NCBI GenBank assembly: GCA_013399305.1
Contig: VXAI01000140.1
Coordinates: 1,870,938-1,934,937, forward strand
Length of the DNA: 64,000 nucleotides
Direction: 5' to 3'
From: Rostratula benghalensis
Taxonomy: Eukaryota > Chordata > Aves > Charadriiformes > Rostratulidae
The stretch's first letter is position 1; every line of letters starts with the position of its first letter. A program made the position numbers and the translations under genes. The notes beneath the pieces were generated by a model. That model did no database searches. It saw only the letters and a list, made by a program, of their open reading frames with translations, and was not told the DNA's origin. Below, piece after piece: positions 1 through 13,204 of the stretch.

Positions 1-50
1 GCTGCGAGCCAGGACTTTATTGAACAAGTAGAAGGAAAGAATCCCCTGGA

Positions 51-68
51 TTTTTTTTTTTTTTTTTT
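51..68. repeat. T18 homopolymer
   Basis: This is an uninterrupted run of 18 T near the left edge. No element was recognised on either side of it in the first 150 bases. Confidence 0.9.
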
Positions 69-149
69 GCAGCAGAAGTACCAAATGCCTTTGCAAAAGC
101 AGCCTCCACATCCTACCAGAGAACACAGTGGGATGAACAGGGAGTGGAG

Positions 150-617
150 CCATAGGATAAGGGGGAATGATTTTATAGTGAAAGGAGATTGAGATGAGAA
201 CTCAGGAAGAAATTCTTTGCTCTGAGGGTGGTGAGACACTGGCCCAGGTTGCCCAGAGAGAGTTAGGGTCGTTCAACCTATAGAATAGAAGACTTCTGGG
301 AGATCTTACAGTAGCCTTCCAGTATCTGAAGGGGGCCTACAAGAAAGATGAGGAGAGACTTTTTACAAGGCCACGTAGGTATAGGACAGGGGATAATGGC
401 TTTATAAGGGAAGAGGGGATATTGAGATGGGATCTCAGGAAGAAATTCTCTGCTGTGAGGGTGGTGAGACCCTGGCTCAGGTTACCCAGAGAAGCTGTGG
501 CTGCCCCATCCCTGGAAGTGTTCAAGACTGGGTTGGACATGGCTTTTAGCAACCTGGTCTGGTGGGAGGTGTTCCACCTGTCCAACCTCTCAACCCAACC
601 CATTCTATGATTCTATG
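150..617 (+). mobile_element. CR1 LINE 3' tail, compound (two overlapping CR1 segments)
   Basis: Bases 258-617 match the 3' end of an avian CR1 retrotransposon in forward orientation. They share a long, nearly identical stretch with the CR1 at 52.2-52.6 kb and end in two ATTCTATG units (602-617), the diagnostic CR1 3' terminus. Bases about 150-257 are a second, more diverged CR1 piece. It covers a part of the element that occurs again at about 388-495, so the order is middle piece followed by earlier-to-end piece. The two join at a shared GAGAG. The open frames here are not conserved CR1 protein; this is the untranslated tail. Confidence 0.9.
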
Positions 618-3600
618 AACAGATCTGTCAGCAGGTTTGTAGGCAGCCCAAAGCTCATGCCTGGCTTCCTGGGGAATAGCTCTGGGATGGTGCAGGGCAG
701 GCAGGTTCACAGCGAGAGACAGAGTGGAGGCGAGCGGAGGGAACACCGGCTGTGGAGGCAACACCTTCACTGCTTCAGGCGGGGTCCTTGCAACAAGGGA
801 GTCCACGAATGCAACTTGCACACCTGCAGCCTCCCTAATGGGAATCAAGAGTCCTTGCTCTCCCTTCTGTGCAAACAGCCAGAGCCACAGTCGCGTGATT
901 CAGGGAAAGTTGGGGAAATTTGCTCCTACAGCTCTTGGGAGTGGGCAGGAAGCCGAGGGAGAGAGCCCCAGCGATCCCTCTGCCCATCATCCAGCTGTGC
1001 CCATCCCAGCTGTGCCCTGGGATCATGCAACTGGCCCCAGGGAGCAGCAAGTGGTGCCTGGCCCAGAACAAGGGGAAAACAACAACTCAGCAGGATGTTT
1101 CCTGCTGCACAAAGGTGCTACCTGCAAGCACAGATCGCACACTCAGCATAGGCAGCAACTGGCAGGAGAGTTTCAAGACTATAACTTTGAGTGCATTTTC
1201 TCCCTAAAGGCTAAATGTTGGGTGGTTACAGCTAAGTCTGCTTTTGAGACCTGAACCAAAGCAGCCCAGATATCTACTGAGCTCATGGTGGTGAAGCACG
1301 GTCGGGTACAACATGGTCCAGAGTCAGCTGGTTGCTGGCCTCCAGTGAAGCAGATTATTTCCTGCCTTCAATAATGCAGTGGAGAAAAAATACAATGATG
1401 GGGTGGGTCACAGAAGCAAACAAAGTGAATGGAGAGAAACCAACAGCAAAGTGCGTCTGAGAAGATGATGATGTGCTTTCCAAACTAAGATTGCCTCATT
1501 TTACCACCATTTAAAACAACAAGTGAGCAGCTATTCCCTAGGATGTTTTCTTAATTTCATTGAAAAAGTGGATAAAAAGCGGCAGGTCAGGTGTTTCCAG
1601 GCTGCAGGAGCACCCTGTATGCACCCTTTCTCCTCACATCCCCAAAGAGGGGCTCCAGGCAGATCCCCCACATTTCTTATGACTTCAGGGCTGATCTGGG
1701 GTCAGAGTTGAGTCTACTAGGGCTTCTTTTCCATCAAAGCCTGTCAGGTCTCTCTCAAACATCAAAGGCAGTAGGATTCTCCTAAAGAACAGGAACCTCA
1801 TATTCTGCCCCAAGCTTTCTTTGTGGAAATTGTATGGGTTTGCCTCTTTATTTTTTCTTTTATTTTTTCTTTTTTTTTAATCCGAATAGGAGACCAAGTA
1901 GTTTCAGAACTAATCCAAAAAGAGACCAATTCATCACCAAACCCAGTATAACAACTGAAGGTATTCATATGTTGTCCTGACTCCTCCAGCTCTCTTTTTG
2001 TGATGTTATTTCCCTTAAAGAGGCAATTAAAAATATGAGTTTATGTGCAAAACCTTAACTGTGTGGAACAGCATAAATGCTGGTGAAAAATCATAAGCAA
2101 CAACATCTGATTCACAGTGAAGATCTTCCTTTCTCCCTGTACATCCTTAGCAATAGCTCCCCACATCCGTGCAGTGTTAATGCCCTCAGGACGGTGGTAG
2201 ATCTGTGGTGGTTCAGCACCACAAGCTGGCAGGGAGAGGCCAGTACTGTTACTGCAATTATTGACAGCACACTCAAAAGCACATTTGGTTCTTTCCACCT
2301 GCATCTATTGCTGAAGCAGTTAGTATTATCTTTCCCCCATAATTTTTGCCTGCAGGAGCTTTTCTCTGGCTTCTGACAGACAAGCACCTGTGGATATATT
2401 TACTGCTACAGAAATGGGGGTCCCTCAACTTCTTTTTTTATTTCCCCTTAACACCACTAACTCAAGCAGCTGGGGGAGCAGCTGAGGGTCTGCTCCAACG
2501 TTTTGTGTGCCCTCCAGCACATGAACAACATCCATGCCATTAAAGCAAGCAAGGCACACATCCAGGAGAACCACCAAGAAGCTAGATGTACCAGTTTCAC
2601 GATGACTCAAGGACCACAACCTAAACCCAGAAGACAGTCCCAGTATAAACCTATTTACAAAGAGTAATTACACCGAGTCAAAAGGTCTTGGCCATAATCT
2701 GCAGCCATCTGGGCCAGAAGGGCCTCCTCTTGCTCTGGTTGAAGTTAGCAGCCAAATTTCCATTGCTGCAAACACCTGCAGAGCACAGGAGCGGTGCCAA
2801 CCTGCCAGGGGCAGCATGGGAAAGGGTGGCAGGAGTCTGTCAGGCACCAAATACAGACTCCATGCTGAAAGGAAAAGGAACTGATGAGAGGTCTCAGCAG
2901 CTGGGACTGGCAGGGTAAAAGCCATCTCCAAACTGAAATGCTGCAGAGCACATGCTAAAACTGATGCAAGCGGTGTGGCTGTACTGGAGTAACTGCATTA
3001 GCTGGGAATCTCAGTGTTGACCTTCAAGATCCCCACTGTTCTTTCCTCTTTACCCATACACTATCACCTTCTGTATATCCCTTCCTCTTGCTCTCCACGT
3101 TTCTTTGAACACATCCTTGAGAAAAATCCCTTCCTCTTGCTCTCCACGTTTCTTTGAACACATCCTTGAGAAAAATCCCAAAAGCAACACACAAGAAAAG
3201 CAAAGAATCTACAAGAAAAAAAAAAAAAGGGAAAAAAGAATCAAACTTAATTAATTTGAAGCAACACATCTTAGTTATAATTACAAATCAGCTTAAGAAA
3301 TGCAAACAGACATAACTTAGACCCAGAGGTAATACTCATTACTACAATTGCTTCTATGTAGCATCATAAAATACCAAATAGGACCATGCTTCTTTCAAGT
3401 ACAGCCTGTTCAGCTGTACTGTTCAAGCCAGATTGGAGAATCTGGCTTTGAACACCTGGCAAAGGAGACAGATGCATTCATCCTCCCATGTCTTGAAGAA
3501 ATCGAGGAGAGATGTTTACCAAGGAAATGAGTAATACAAGGGGTTTGGCTTTCAGCAGACTTGGCAATACATACAGCAGGTTCCAGCACAGGTTTGTAAA

Positions 3601-5227
3601 AAATTAATTAGCAGTGAGTAGGAAAAGGAGTGAAGATGAGTGTTATTTTCTGTGCTGCGGTCTCATTTAACCTAATAAAATTGATTGAACTACAAGATCC
3701 CAGTGAAACACCTCCTAAAATCAAGTGTTTCTCCATAAATGGAGCTCTTAATTTCACAGTAGGAATGATCAAATATTCTAAACTCTATCGTGTTTCGGCT
3801 CTTAACAAGAGGTATCTGACAAGACTGTCAGACTCCCCTCAAATTTTAGCTGGTTTTGCTGTCATCAAAAATGATTGGGATTTTGGAGCCTAATTTATTC
3901 AGCTGATCCCTGCTCTGCTTTTGTAAGCACTCAAAATCGGAAAATCTGCCATAAAATAATTAGGTGGATTCAAAATTTTAATGAAAATCTAACAATACAA
4001 CTTCGCAGAAGACAAAGCTCTGAATTTTTCCAGCAGGTTTCTTTGCCTTGCAAGGCTCTCAAGCAAGCCACCAATGAAAGCCAAAGCTCGATCAAAGCAG
4101 TGGGCCTGGCAACCCTGGTAAGGACTACCCTGGTTCCACCCTTTCTTCCACCCATGCCTCTTTCAGAGCCTGAGACATCACTCTGGAAGAGAACCTTTTC
4201 CAGACCAACTGCAGTCCGTAGTAATGGCTGACAGCCTGTCCTGGGAGGTATGGGAAGTTCTGCATGCTCTTGGTGACCACTTCAAAGGGCTCCCATATGC
4301 TGAGCAGAGGGGCCTGACTCACAGCCTTGCACAACAGCAGCACCCTTCCCACCATGGCTTTGACAGAGGGAGCCCAGTACTGAATCCCTCGTGCAGCTGT
4401 TTTCCTTTGGGATTTACTCCTGGTTTCCAGAAGCACAAAGCAAAGGAGAATTCTGCCTGACAAATTCCTAGTGACAAGTCAGACCCAGAGCATTTTAAAT
4501 TCCCCAGGTGGCAGCGACCAAACCCAACTGCTGGGAATTAGTCCTTCAGGTCACCTCTTTATGTCATAGGATAAGTGATAGTCACAACTCAAGCTGGGCA
4601 ACCAGTGCCCTGGTCCAGTTCCCACTGCAGCCAGCAGTGACCTTGCCAACTAAAACCAGAGCAAGAAAGTTCTGTGTGTAAACAGCAGAATTTGTTAGAA
4701 GGAGCAAACCTTTCCTATAACCAACCAACGCCAGATGATCCCTGCTGGAAACCAACCACCTCCATGGTTTAAACATCTCCCAGAACATTATCCCTCATCC
4801 ATCAACGCACCAGGAAAGTAATCACAAGGTCTTGTGCAGTGCCAGCAGAGATAACAGAGTGTACTCAAGCAATGAACATTGGCTTTCTCTCTGTGAAAGC
4901 TCTGTGCTTTATTTTTGTTTTTACCCCAGGGGCTTATGGGTAGGGAGAGAGCTGGAGAAAGCAGCATTCCTCTACAAAATCAATCAATCAGCCCACAGTC
5001 TTGGGCATGCTGAGATGTGAGCTCTGCTCTTCCTAGATCCTCTGCATTCACAGCAGGTAGCTACCAGGGCAGCTGGCACCACCCCTGCAGCTTCCCCAAG
5101 AACACTTCTGCAGAGGTCTTACTCAGGAATCTATTTCAGGTTGCTCTTAAACCAGCTCAAATAAATAGGAAAAAATCCCCAGTCTGCTCAGCTGGTGCAT
5201 TAGAAACATCACCAAGGTGATGAAGCT
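618..5227. other. Non-coding 3' flank of SHLD1
   Basis: No conserved exon, RNA gene or further CR1 copy is recognised in these 4.6 kb. Open frames up to 178 codons occur (for example 615-1151) but are low-complexity and overlap others in competing frames, without any recognisable domain. The only structured element is a 49-bp tandem duplication near 3.1 kb. Confidence 0.6.
3077..3179. repeat. 49-bp perfect tandem duplication
   Basis: A 49-base unit starting ATCCCTTCCTCTTGCTCTCC is repeated head to tail at 3077-3125 and 3126-3174. It is followed by the first five bases of a third unit. The copies are identical, which points to a recent slippage or unequal-exchange event, or to an assembly artefact. 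Confidence 0.95.
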
Positions 5228-5869
5228 TTTATTTTTATTTTTTTTTTAATCCTTCCTGTTAAAAAAACCAACCCACAACTTGCTCAGAAGTTGTATTTCC
5301 TCTCTCCTTCATGCACACACACACACACTTTATCTGTCAACAAAGCTTACCCGCCCTGTAATCGTGATCTGTGGGATCATACATCTGTTGGTAAACACCC
5401 ACAGGCCACCCCTGAGGCACAAGTGCTACAGTATCAGTCAAGTACAGGAAAAAAACTTCCCTCCCTAGGTCTGGGCACACTGTGCCAAGCTCAGTCAATC
5501 AGTTGATTACAGTCAACAGCACTTGGACATCCTGCCCACACAGGGCCTGAGTTCAGCTGGGAGAGGGATGTAGGTCAATTAAAAAGCCTGGTAGGTATAA
5601 ATCATGTTTGATGTCCCAGCAACAGAGACTGTATCATCCATCACCCATCCTGATCAGTCAACACATCCCAAGCAGTTACACAGGGACCACAGATGCTTCT
5701 TACATGGTGCTGCCGCAGAGGCCAGGGTGGTCAGGTCTGCTCCAGATCAACCCCTCCGTGGATTACACGATGTAGAAGGTGGTGCTAAAAGGAACAGTGT
5801 TTCTCCAAGAAAGTCACCTGTTTGGCATGAAAGCAGAGATCCCATGACAGGAACAAACCAGCACCTTGC
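5228..5869 (-). other. SHLD1: SHLD1 3' UTR with poly(A) signals
   Basis: This stretch runs from the SHLD1 stop codon to the first canonical poly(A) signals on the minus strand. Two AATAAA hexamers lie at 5228-5233 and 5234-5239, and an ATTAAA lies at 5244-5249, all read on the minus strand. No earlier AATAAA is seen downstream of the stop, so a 3' UTR of roughly 640 bases is inferred. A short CA/TG repeat at 5314-5328 lies within it, about 75 bases before the signals. The cleavage site itself is not visible from sequence. Confidence 0.6.
5314..5328. repeat. Short (CA)n microsatellite
   Basis: Seven and a half CA units lie inside the inferred SHLD1 3' UTR and read as (TG)n in the transcript. 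Confidence 0.9.
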
Positions 5870-6390
5870 TCACTTCTCATGTGACACAGCAGGGCTACGT
5901 TCTGTCTGTGTTTGTCTCAAGAGGAACTGCAGGACATCATCTGAGAGTCCAGGTGTTTTCTTTCTGTCTTCTAAGACAACTTCTCCCTCATCTGGCTTTG
6001 CAAAACAAGCAGTAGTAGGGTGGTTTGGAAAGATCTTACACCCATCTCTGTTCAAGACCATCTGAGCCATTTGCAGGCAACGCAGTGCATATTTTGTTCC
6101 ATCCTGGTTTGCCAGCTCTGAAATCTTCTGTGACAGACATCGTGATGCAGCCTCGTGGGTGGGATCCACTCTGTCTGGCCGTTTTGTGCAGTACATTTTG
6201 TAGAAGTCATCAAGAGATTTCCTGACACCGGTGTCTTCTGCACTATCCTGTTCATACATCCTTGGGAAAGCAGCATCATTAGGCTCAGTGGGCTCACACA
6301 GCCCTGCTTTTGGATAACATCTCACATTTGCCCTCTCAGAGCCTCCAACAGAAAAGCTTGCCGGAACCGCCGAGGGTAAATTGCTCTCTC
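5870..6390 (-). CDS. SHLD1: SHLD1 terminal coding exon (shieldin complex subunit 1)
   Basis: This exon encodes residues 56-227 of shieldin subunit 1. With SHLD2, SHLD3 and REV7, SHLD1 forms the nuclear shieldin complex, which acts below 53BP1-RIF1 to limit end resection and favour end joining, including in class switching. The translation matches what I know of human SHLD1. Key blocks are RKSLDDFY (residues about 111-118), CLSQKISEL, KYALRCLQMAQ with LNRDGC (about 154-172), and PGLSDDVLQFLL (about 201-212). The acceptor is clear: minus-strand TGTGCTTGCAG ends just before 6390, with a CTAAT branch-point match about 30 bases upstream. The exon starts at codon position 2, fitting the upstream exon's phase. 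The protein ends about 15 residues past the FLL block, somewhat longer than in human (205 residues in total, against 227 here). Confidence 0.93.
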
Positions 6391-8095
6391 CTGCAAGCAC
6401 AAAATCAATGCAACTCATTAGTCACCAGGTCATACCTGTGGAAAAATCTTTCTTTCTCCCCCCTCCCTGCAGCCTGGCAGACAGGCTCTGGGCAGGGGCT
6501 GAGCTAAATATCGCTTTCCACTCAGCTGGGCGGCAGAAGGGCTTGCTGCACAGATTCATACAAGATGCACTGTATTTGTGAATCTCAGAGTTGTCCCAGC
6601 CTCACCCCACTGCAGTGGGACCTACCTCCCAGCTCCTCTCTGTCGTACTTTCAAAGAGGTGGGAACTGGAATCCTCTGCTGCTTTAGACAACAGCTGACC
6701 CAGGGGGAAATCCAGTTTGCAGCTGAAGCAGTTCTGCCTCTGTCTCCTTTTTCTACCTTCATCCCCAGGTCTAATTCTTCCCTTTTCATAATTCTATTTT
6801 GTAATTTTACTCCTACAGCACAATGTGCACTCCTGTCCTTCAGCTTTCAGACAGATCTAGATCCACCACACCAACATTGTTATGGTGACTGCAGTGAGTT
6901 TGGGAATGAGGATTGCTTTCCCATGAAGACCCATTTTTGCTGCCCAGCTGCACTAAACACGTGCTGCAGGAATTTTTATAGTTAACATTTATGTAAAGGC
7001 TGAGGACTCATTCTTGCCTAGTTCTTCTCCACTTTCCTTGCTGACCCACATCTCTGGATCAGTCAGGGTTACGGCTCTCTTCCATCCCAATGCACTCAAG
7101 GGAGATGCTTTGTACTTGCATATAATTAACACAGCATCAGCAGAGGGACTCTTGGCAGTGATGTGATCAGGATGATCAGCAAGCCACACAGAGCTGAAGG
7201 TAGGATGACCCTCTGTAAAAAGACCTTGAATGAGGCTCTGGTACTCAGTGAGTGCCTCTAACTGCCATCTCATCCCCAAGCTTGCAGCACTAGCCTGTTT
7301 GCCAAGCACCTGGGTCACCAGGAACATTCTCCAGGGCTCAGCCAGAGGTTGCCCAGCCATCATCAGCACTGGCTGATGTAGGACACAGGGAGGCAGGGAA
7401 TAGCTGGGCCATTTCTAATTCTGTGAAATATGAGGCAGAGTCCAATCCTTCACTTTGGTGAGAGACCATGTTCAAAGGAAAACCCGTCATGGTGGCAGAA
7501 GGCTGGTCTTGCCCTCACAGTAAACAAAGAGCTACCCTCCCCTTCCTGAGTGGTCAGGGATTCATTAAAATGAAATTAAGATGTCTATTTAGTCATGCTG
7601 TACATTGCTTTTTTTTTTCTTCTCCCTACTTTCTGTCTTTGATCTTTCTTTTCAATTTCACTTCCTCTTCAATTCTGCAATTTTACATAGAACTCTACCT
7701 CCTCTTGCAATGTGTCATTTCCAATATAGTACAAGGAAAACCTTATTGGCCTTCTTTTAACATCGATATATGACATCAGAGCAGCAAATCAGAGCTAATC
7801 AAAGAGAACAGGTCCATTTTGCCTCAGTAATCTCTCTCAGCCTTGGTGCCTCTGTTAAGTTAGAACCGAAGCCTAGCCATGCATCTCTGATGATTCAATC
7901 AAATGGCACTTGGGCTCAGGCTCCTGTGGCAATAGCAAACCCCGGTGCCAAGCTCTTGGCTTGCTCCTTCTGATGCACAGATCACAGCCAGGCCCTGGAA
8001 AAGAGCAGCAGCCACCTCCAGCTACAACTCCCAGCCCTGCATCATTGCATGACCTGGGAAGAGCACAATACACTTGATTTCATGGTGTCAGGGGA

Positions 8096-8355
8096 GACCT
8101 TCACAATGCTGTTCTGCCCTTCTCCTGCAATATTGCATTGGATATTAGGAAAAATTACTTCACTGCAAGGGTTGTCAAGCCTTGGAACAGGCTGCCCAGG
8201 GAAGTGGTGGAGACACCAGTCCTGGAGGTATTTATAAGACATGTACATGTGGTGCTGAGGGACATGGGTTAGTGGTGGATTTGGCAGTTGGATTAATGGT
8301 TGGACTCAATGATCTTAAAGGTCTTTTTCAATGTAAACAATTATTCTAGTCTAGT
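8096..8355 (+). mobile_element. CR1 LINE 3' tail fragment
   Basis: A forward CR1 tail is recognised from GGATATTAGGAAAAATTACTTCACTGC (in short blocks), then the GAACAGGCTGCCCAGGGAAG block and GGTTGGACTCAATGATCTTA near the end. The terminal ATTCTATG units are degenerate (TTATTCTAGTCTAGTCTATG). The 5' boundary is approximate. It lies antisense to SHLD1 in the large intron. Confidence 0.85.
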
Positions 8356-11300
8356 CTATGCCAGTATGACCTATAAAACAGTCATCCTTTGTTGAAGCAC
8401 CATCCACCAAAGAAGTGACTGGTAAGTACTTTGGGGGTATATTTTGGGGGTTGATTAGTCAGAAAGTATGTAATTATATTATTGGGAGAACAGTTTTCTT
8501 TCAGTTACCGATTAAAATTTATGTATCTCCATTTTTCAGTAGCAGTCCCTATGCTCTTAGTGGATTACTTTTCCAGCAAAGCCTTCTTAAGGCAAGATAT
8601 GAAATGTTAGATGCAGAATTTCCAGAACCATTCCATATGCCATTAAGTTGCACTTTTCCTCAGCCTTCCTGACAATTTCCTAATACCGTCTCAAATTATG
8701 TGCCAAGATTGATCTTTGCAAATTACACTTTCCCTCCCTAAAAGTTATCAGTCAAGGCAGAGGTAGATTGGCCCCCTCTAAAGAGCTGATACACACAAGC
8801 TGTGCTTGTGATGCACAGATCTCCTAAATGATTTACAAGCCCAGCAGCTGGATGCCTTTGAGGTCCAGAAAGAGCTTCTCAGCTAGGGCACACGTGCAGG
8901 ACACAGGCACACCATGCAGGCTAGCAAACACACTGCGAAAGGCAAAGGAAGCATTAAAATAATCAATCCCTTTCCCTCTCTATGCACCCACACAGGAAAG
9001 CTGGGGTTCCCTGAGAGCACACAGCAGTGTTGCTTCAAACCTTAGACCTCTCTGGCCAGCTCCCAGTAGCAAGAAAATTGTAGCGTTATGAACACGTTAT
9101 TCTTCCATGGCAAACTTAACACCACAGCTGCCTTATACACATGTCCTGGCTTGACCCAATACCTACAGAATTTAATGCAAAGGTGAGCAGGCCTGAAAAC
9201 TGGCACTCTGTCCCACCTGTAATGGAGCTTCGTCACCAGAGGGTGGTCCAAATGACTTTTAGTTATTTTCACTCATTTATACTACCAAGAATGTGTTAAA
9301 GGGAAAAAAAAGAAAAAGAAACCCACCAACAAACAAACAAAAAAGCCCAACAACTGAAACAGGTAATTACAATCATTACATTATTCAGTCTCACATGATG
9401 GATAAGCATCAGTAAGAACATACACTATTTCATCTGTGCCTCCACTCCACACTGCTGTACTCCAATTAAGTACAGCGTTTTCAGCTTATTGGTAAAAAGA
9501 CCCAGGGGCTGATAAAAGGATAGTCTTTTTGTTTATAAACCTGCTGATGGAAATATAAAGCCTTCCATCTGGTACAAGCACATAATCCTACTGCTCAACG
9601 CGCACAACCAAATCCTGCTTTGGACTTGGCTCACTTTCACTGATGCAACCACTTTGCAATATTGTTATTTGCCCTTCCCCAAGAGCAGCTCACATAGCAA
9701 TTTAAGTCCCCATCTAACCATGTTCAAGCACATATGGCTAGAGTGTAAAATAAGACACCCCTCAAACAGCAGAGTTCCTACACTGCTGGCTTGTTGGGGG
9801 AAGAAATGCCCCCAGATTCAGGTGGGCAGCGATCCCTGCAGCTGCTGGTGCATCATTAGAGCTGGTGTTGCTGTGATCTCTGTCTCTGCTCCTTGCAGAG
9901 GCTTTGCTGGATGTCAGAAGCTGCTAATTCTCTCGTTACCTCTGTAGCTGGGTTGGTCCAAGCCTCCTGCCCTCTCTCATGCCATCTGACTGCCTCCTGG
10001 GAACCCTGCATGTAGGATGTGGGCCTCCCCTCCCACCCAGGCCACAAAGGTCCACTCTGTTATGAGGGTCTGCAAGATTTATGCTGAAGATCTGAGTGTG
10101 GGAGAGCTAAACCCACTGCGAAAAGGCTAATTGCATCATTGGTTTTAGGGCAGAAATAATTTGCCCTAGGGCTTAGAAATTACTCATCCTTGGCCCATAC
10201 GGAGCTGGAGTCCAAGCCCACCAAAACAAATGCCAATCCCATACCCACCCCAGAGCTGCTGTGGTGCTCTCAGGTGTTAGACACCACTGCAGCACCCACG
10301 GTAACAAGGGCAGCCAGTCCCATCTCCCCTTTTAGCTATTTGACTCAATAATGGAGAGCTCAGAGCACAGGCTGAATTTCTCTGGGTGCCTCTGTTGTGC
10401 TGCCCTAAACGCCAACCAAGAAAACTGTAAAACTGAGGAAAGTGAGTTATTTTCTTGAACAGAACTAAATTAATCTGGAGACATACAAATTTCCCTTCTG
10501 TTCATTGTACGACTGAATTTCAACCAGATGTTGCTGAGTTGATGCTAGAACACATCCCTATGTAGTAAAGTCCATGACAGGACTGTTATTCAGAGTCTCT
10601 TAGAGTGACAGAGCTTATGTAGGTATTCAACTCCGAGACGATGCACTAAGAAAGCACATGTCTGCTTCCTGCTACAGCCACCCTTCTGCCTGCAAAGGCC
10701 CAAAGAAACCATTAAGATCAGCTCCTCTGAACAAATGGCCCTCAACAAAGATTACCAGAGAACTGAGCAACACAGCAGTGGAAAGGAAAAACAAAGGAAG
10801 GCAGAGAGCTGGATGAGACAGGAACTCTCCTTGTGTGAGACTGTCCAAAAATTCCCCAGTACTTTGCCTACACTCCCTGGGAGTAGATGGAGCTGAGCAT
10901 AACTGAAAATAGCTTTTTTTCAGAGTAGCTGAAGAGCAAAAGCAGGAGACGCGGTCTAGCTGGGGACATAAACTCCAGCTCTGGACTCCCGTGACAGAGC
11001 TTAAAATACTGTCTTCCCTGAGGCACCACCATGATTTTATGCCAAGTTCAAGATCCTCAAGAGATCACAGATCCTGCCTGGTGGCACATGGCAGTTAATT
11101 TGCATTCCCAAATTTTTCCCCAGAGAGAAAGGCAGAAGACTCTCCTCTGTCCATCAAAATCAGCCACTCCTTGCCCTGGACACCTACCCCCTGCCCTGGC
11201 TACTGCAACCTTTACCTCAGTGTGCTCCTTCTACACAGGAGTCTTCTCCCCTCTGTGACTCACTACAGCTGAAGTCCTCACAGTCTCAGCTTCTGGGCAG

Positions 11301-11806
11301 TGATGAGTCACACAAGCAGGATACAAGTTAGCAGTTGTGTTGGTTGGTGGTACCCATTAAAAAAGGGCCATTCTGAAGTCCTCCCAAAGTGTATCATTTC
11401 TCTTTTCCCGTCAACCTGCAAGGATGCGAGCTGGGGTAAAAGTAATCACCCACAAATAAGAAGGGGTCTAATTCTGTGGTTGCTGTTAAGAGGTAAGTGC
11501 ACAGATATGCCATCCCCGAGGGCTGCTACAGCCCTCTCAGCACTCCTAAAAAGATCCCATCTTGCCTCACCATCTGGCATGCCAATATGGCTTGGGAAAG
11601 TTAATGTAGAGGCAATACTATTTGGGCATGAGCAGAGCTCCTGACTGACAGCACATCTGTCCCAAATCACATCAGTTGGAGAATGCATCTATCTGCACAG
11701 GAGGCAAGAAAAAGTCCCATGTGCCCAGAACTCCATACTCCATGTGCCCATTCACCTTACTCTTAATGTGCTGAGCACTTGAGACAGCTAATGCAGAGAA
11801 ACCCCC

Positions 11807-11831
11807 TTTTTTTTTTTTTTTTTTTTTTTTT
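11807..11831. repeat. T25 homopolymer
   Basis: This is a 25-base T run preceded by C5. No LINE or processed-pseudogene body is recognised next to it on either strand. Confidence 0.9.
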
Positions 11832-13204
11832 ATTTCCACCTGGTTGCTTTCCAACGGGAAAGCTGCTGCCAATAACAGGAAGCAGTGTATCATCCCCTCT
11901 GCTCTGTGAAGAAACAAGAAATTTAGGGATAATTTAGCAGGAGATCATTATAACCCATCTCACAGACTCTCTCTTTACCTGCCGGTAATCACATATCAAA
12001 GCTCCTAGGCATTGCAAAGCTAGACATTTTGGGACCAAATCCTACTGCCCTGACTTGTATTAATAAAACTTCAATTGATTACAACAGTTAAAAACCCACG
12101 TGTGAACTGCTCATTTCATGTCTTTCCATGAACAGGAATATATTTATACTGTAGGATTTCCATTACTAACATATAAATTAGAACAGCGCCCCAAAAAGAA
12201 GTACCAAACCCTCAAGTATCATTCCACTTGGTGCTGTACCTATCACTTTTCTTGTCCAGTTTGGAAGAATTCTGGTAGAGTTAAAATTTCCCTGTACACA
12301 TCCCTGACTTGCAGAAAACAGACTTTTTTTTTCTGACATCTTTGCTTGAGAAACTTTCCAGCATTTTAAGCAAAGGCAAACTGGAATTTTCAATGACCTT
12401 ATCACTCAAAAAGACTGTTCTAAGCAGAGAAAATGTGTTCCTTGTGGGTATTTAAGTTGCGAACTGAAAGTGAAAATAAGAATATAACCAGCCTTGCTAC
12501 TTTTGTTTTCTCCCTCATGACACACAAACCAACCCCTCCTGCAGCAGGCTGTAGCTCACAAGACAGTATCTGTGCGACTCTGCTTTACCTGAGACAACCA
12601 GCAATGTCCTTTGTGCCCGTGGGAGAGGCACGTGTCACTATGGCTGCTTGCTGAGGAGGGGCCACGAGCTGGGCAAATGCTGGCTGCTCTGTCAGGAGAC
12701 CCAGAGAGGGCGAGTGTTGGAGGGTGGGTGGAAGGCTACTGAAGATCAGCACTGGGTACAGCCCAGTACTGAGTCAGGCTCCTTGCCTCCTTTTATTATT
12801 TTTTTTTTTTTCTACCTGCTGCACATTTGCAGTGTGAGAAGTTGGGTGTGTGTATTTAATTTGAGCGGGATAAGACGTCAGCAGTTATTCTGGGGAAGCA
12901 CAAACCCTTCCCTTTCTAACTCCCTTAGGAGTTTGAAATGAAAGAAAAATAAAAAGCCTGGCAAATGGTAAAGTTCTTGTGAAATGCAGTATGCAGACAT
13001 AGCTCGTACCCCCAGATGCTCCTCCAAATGTCACATTTGGTACAAAGCTCTGCTCTGCTCTGAGAGCTCACAGCTGATGCCTGCTGTGCTCTACTTTTAA
13101 GACAGCTGGAAAACTCAACTAAATGAAATCTTTCAGAGAACACACTAGTTAAACACACTGGATTTAATAAAGCACAGAGCAGTAAGTCAGCTATGGTAGG
13201 AGCT

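Noticed and set aside
615..1254. Overlapping plus-strand open frames of 176-178 codons
   Set aside because: There are competing frames, no recognisable domain, no splice support and repeat-derived flanks. They look like chance frames in non-coding DNA.
1..5200. Search for CHGB, the gene next to SHLD1 in human
   Set aside because: No CHGB signal-peptide exon or acidic granin-like frame was seen on either strand. It may lie left of the window.
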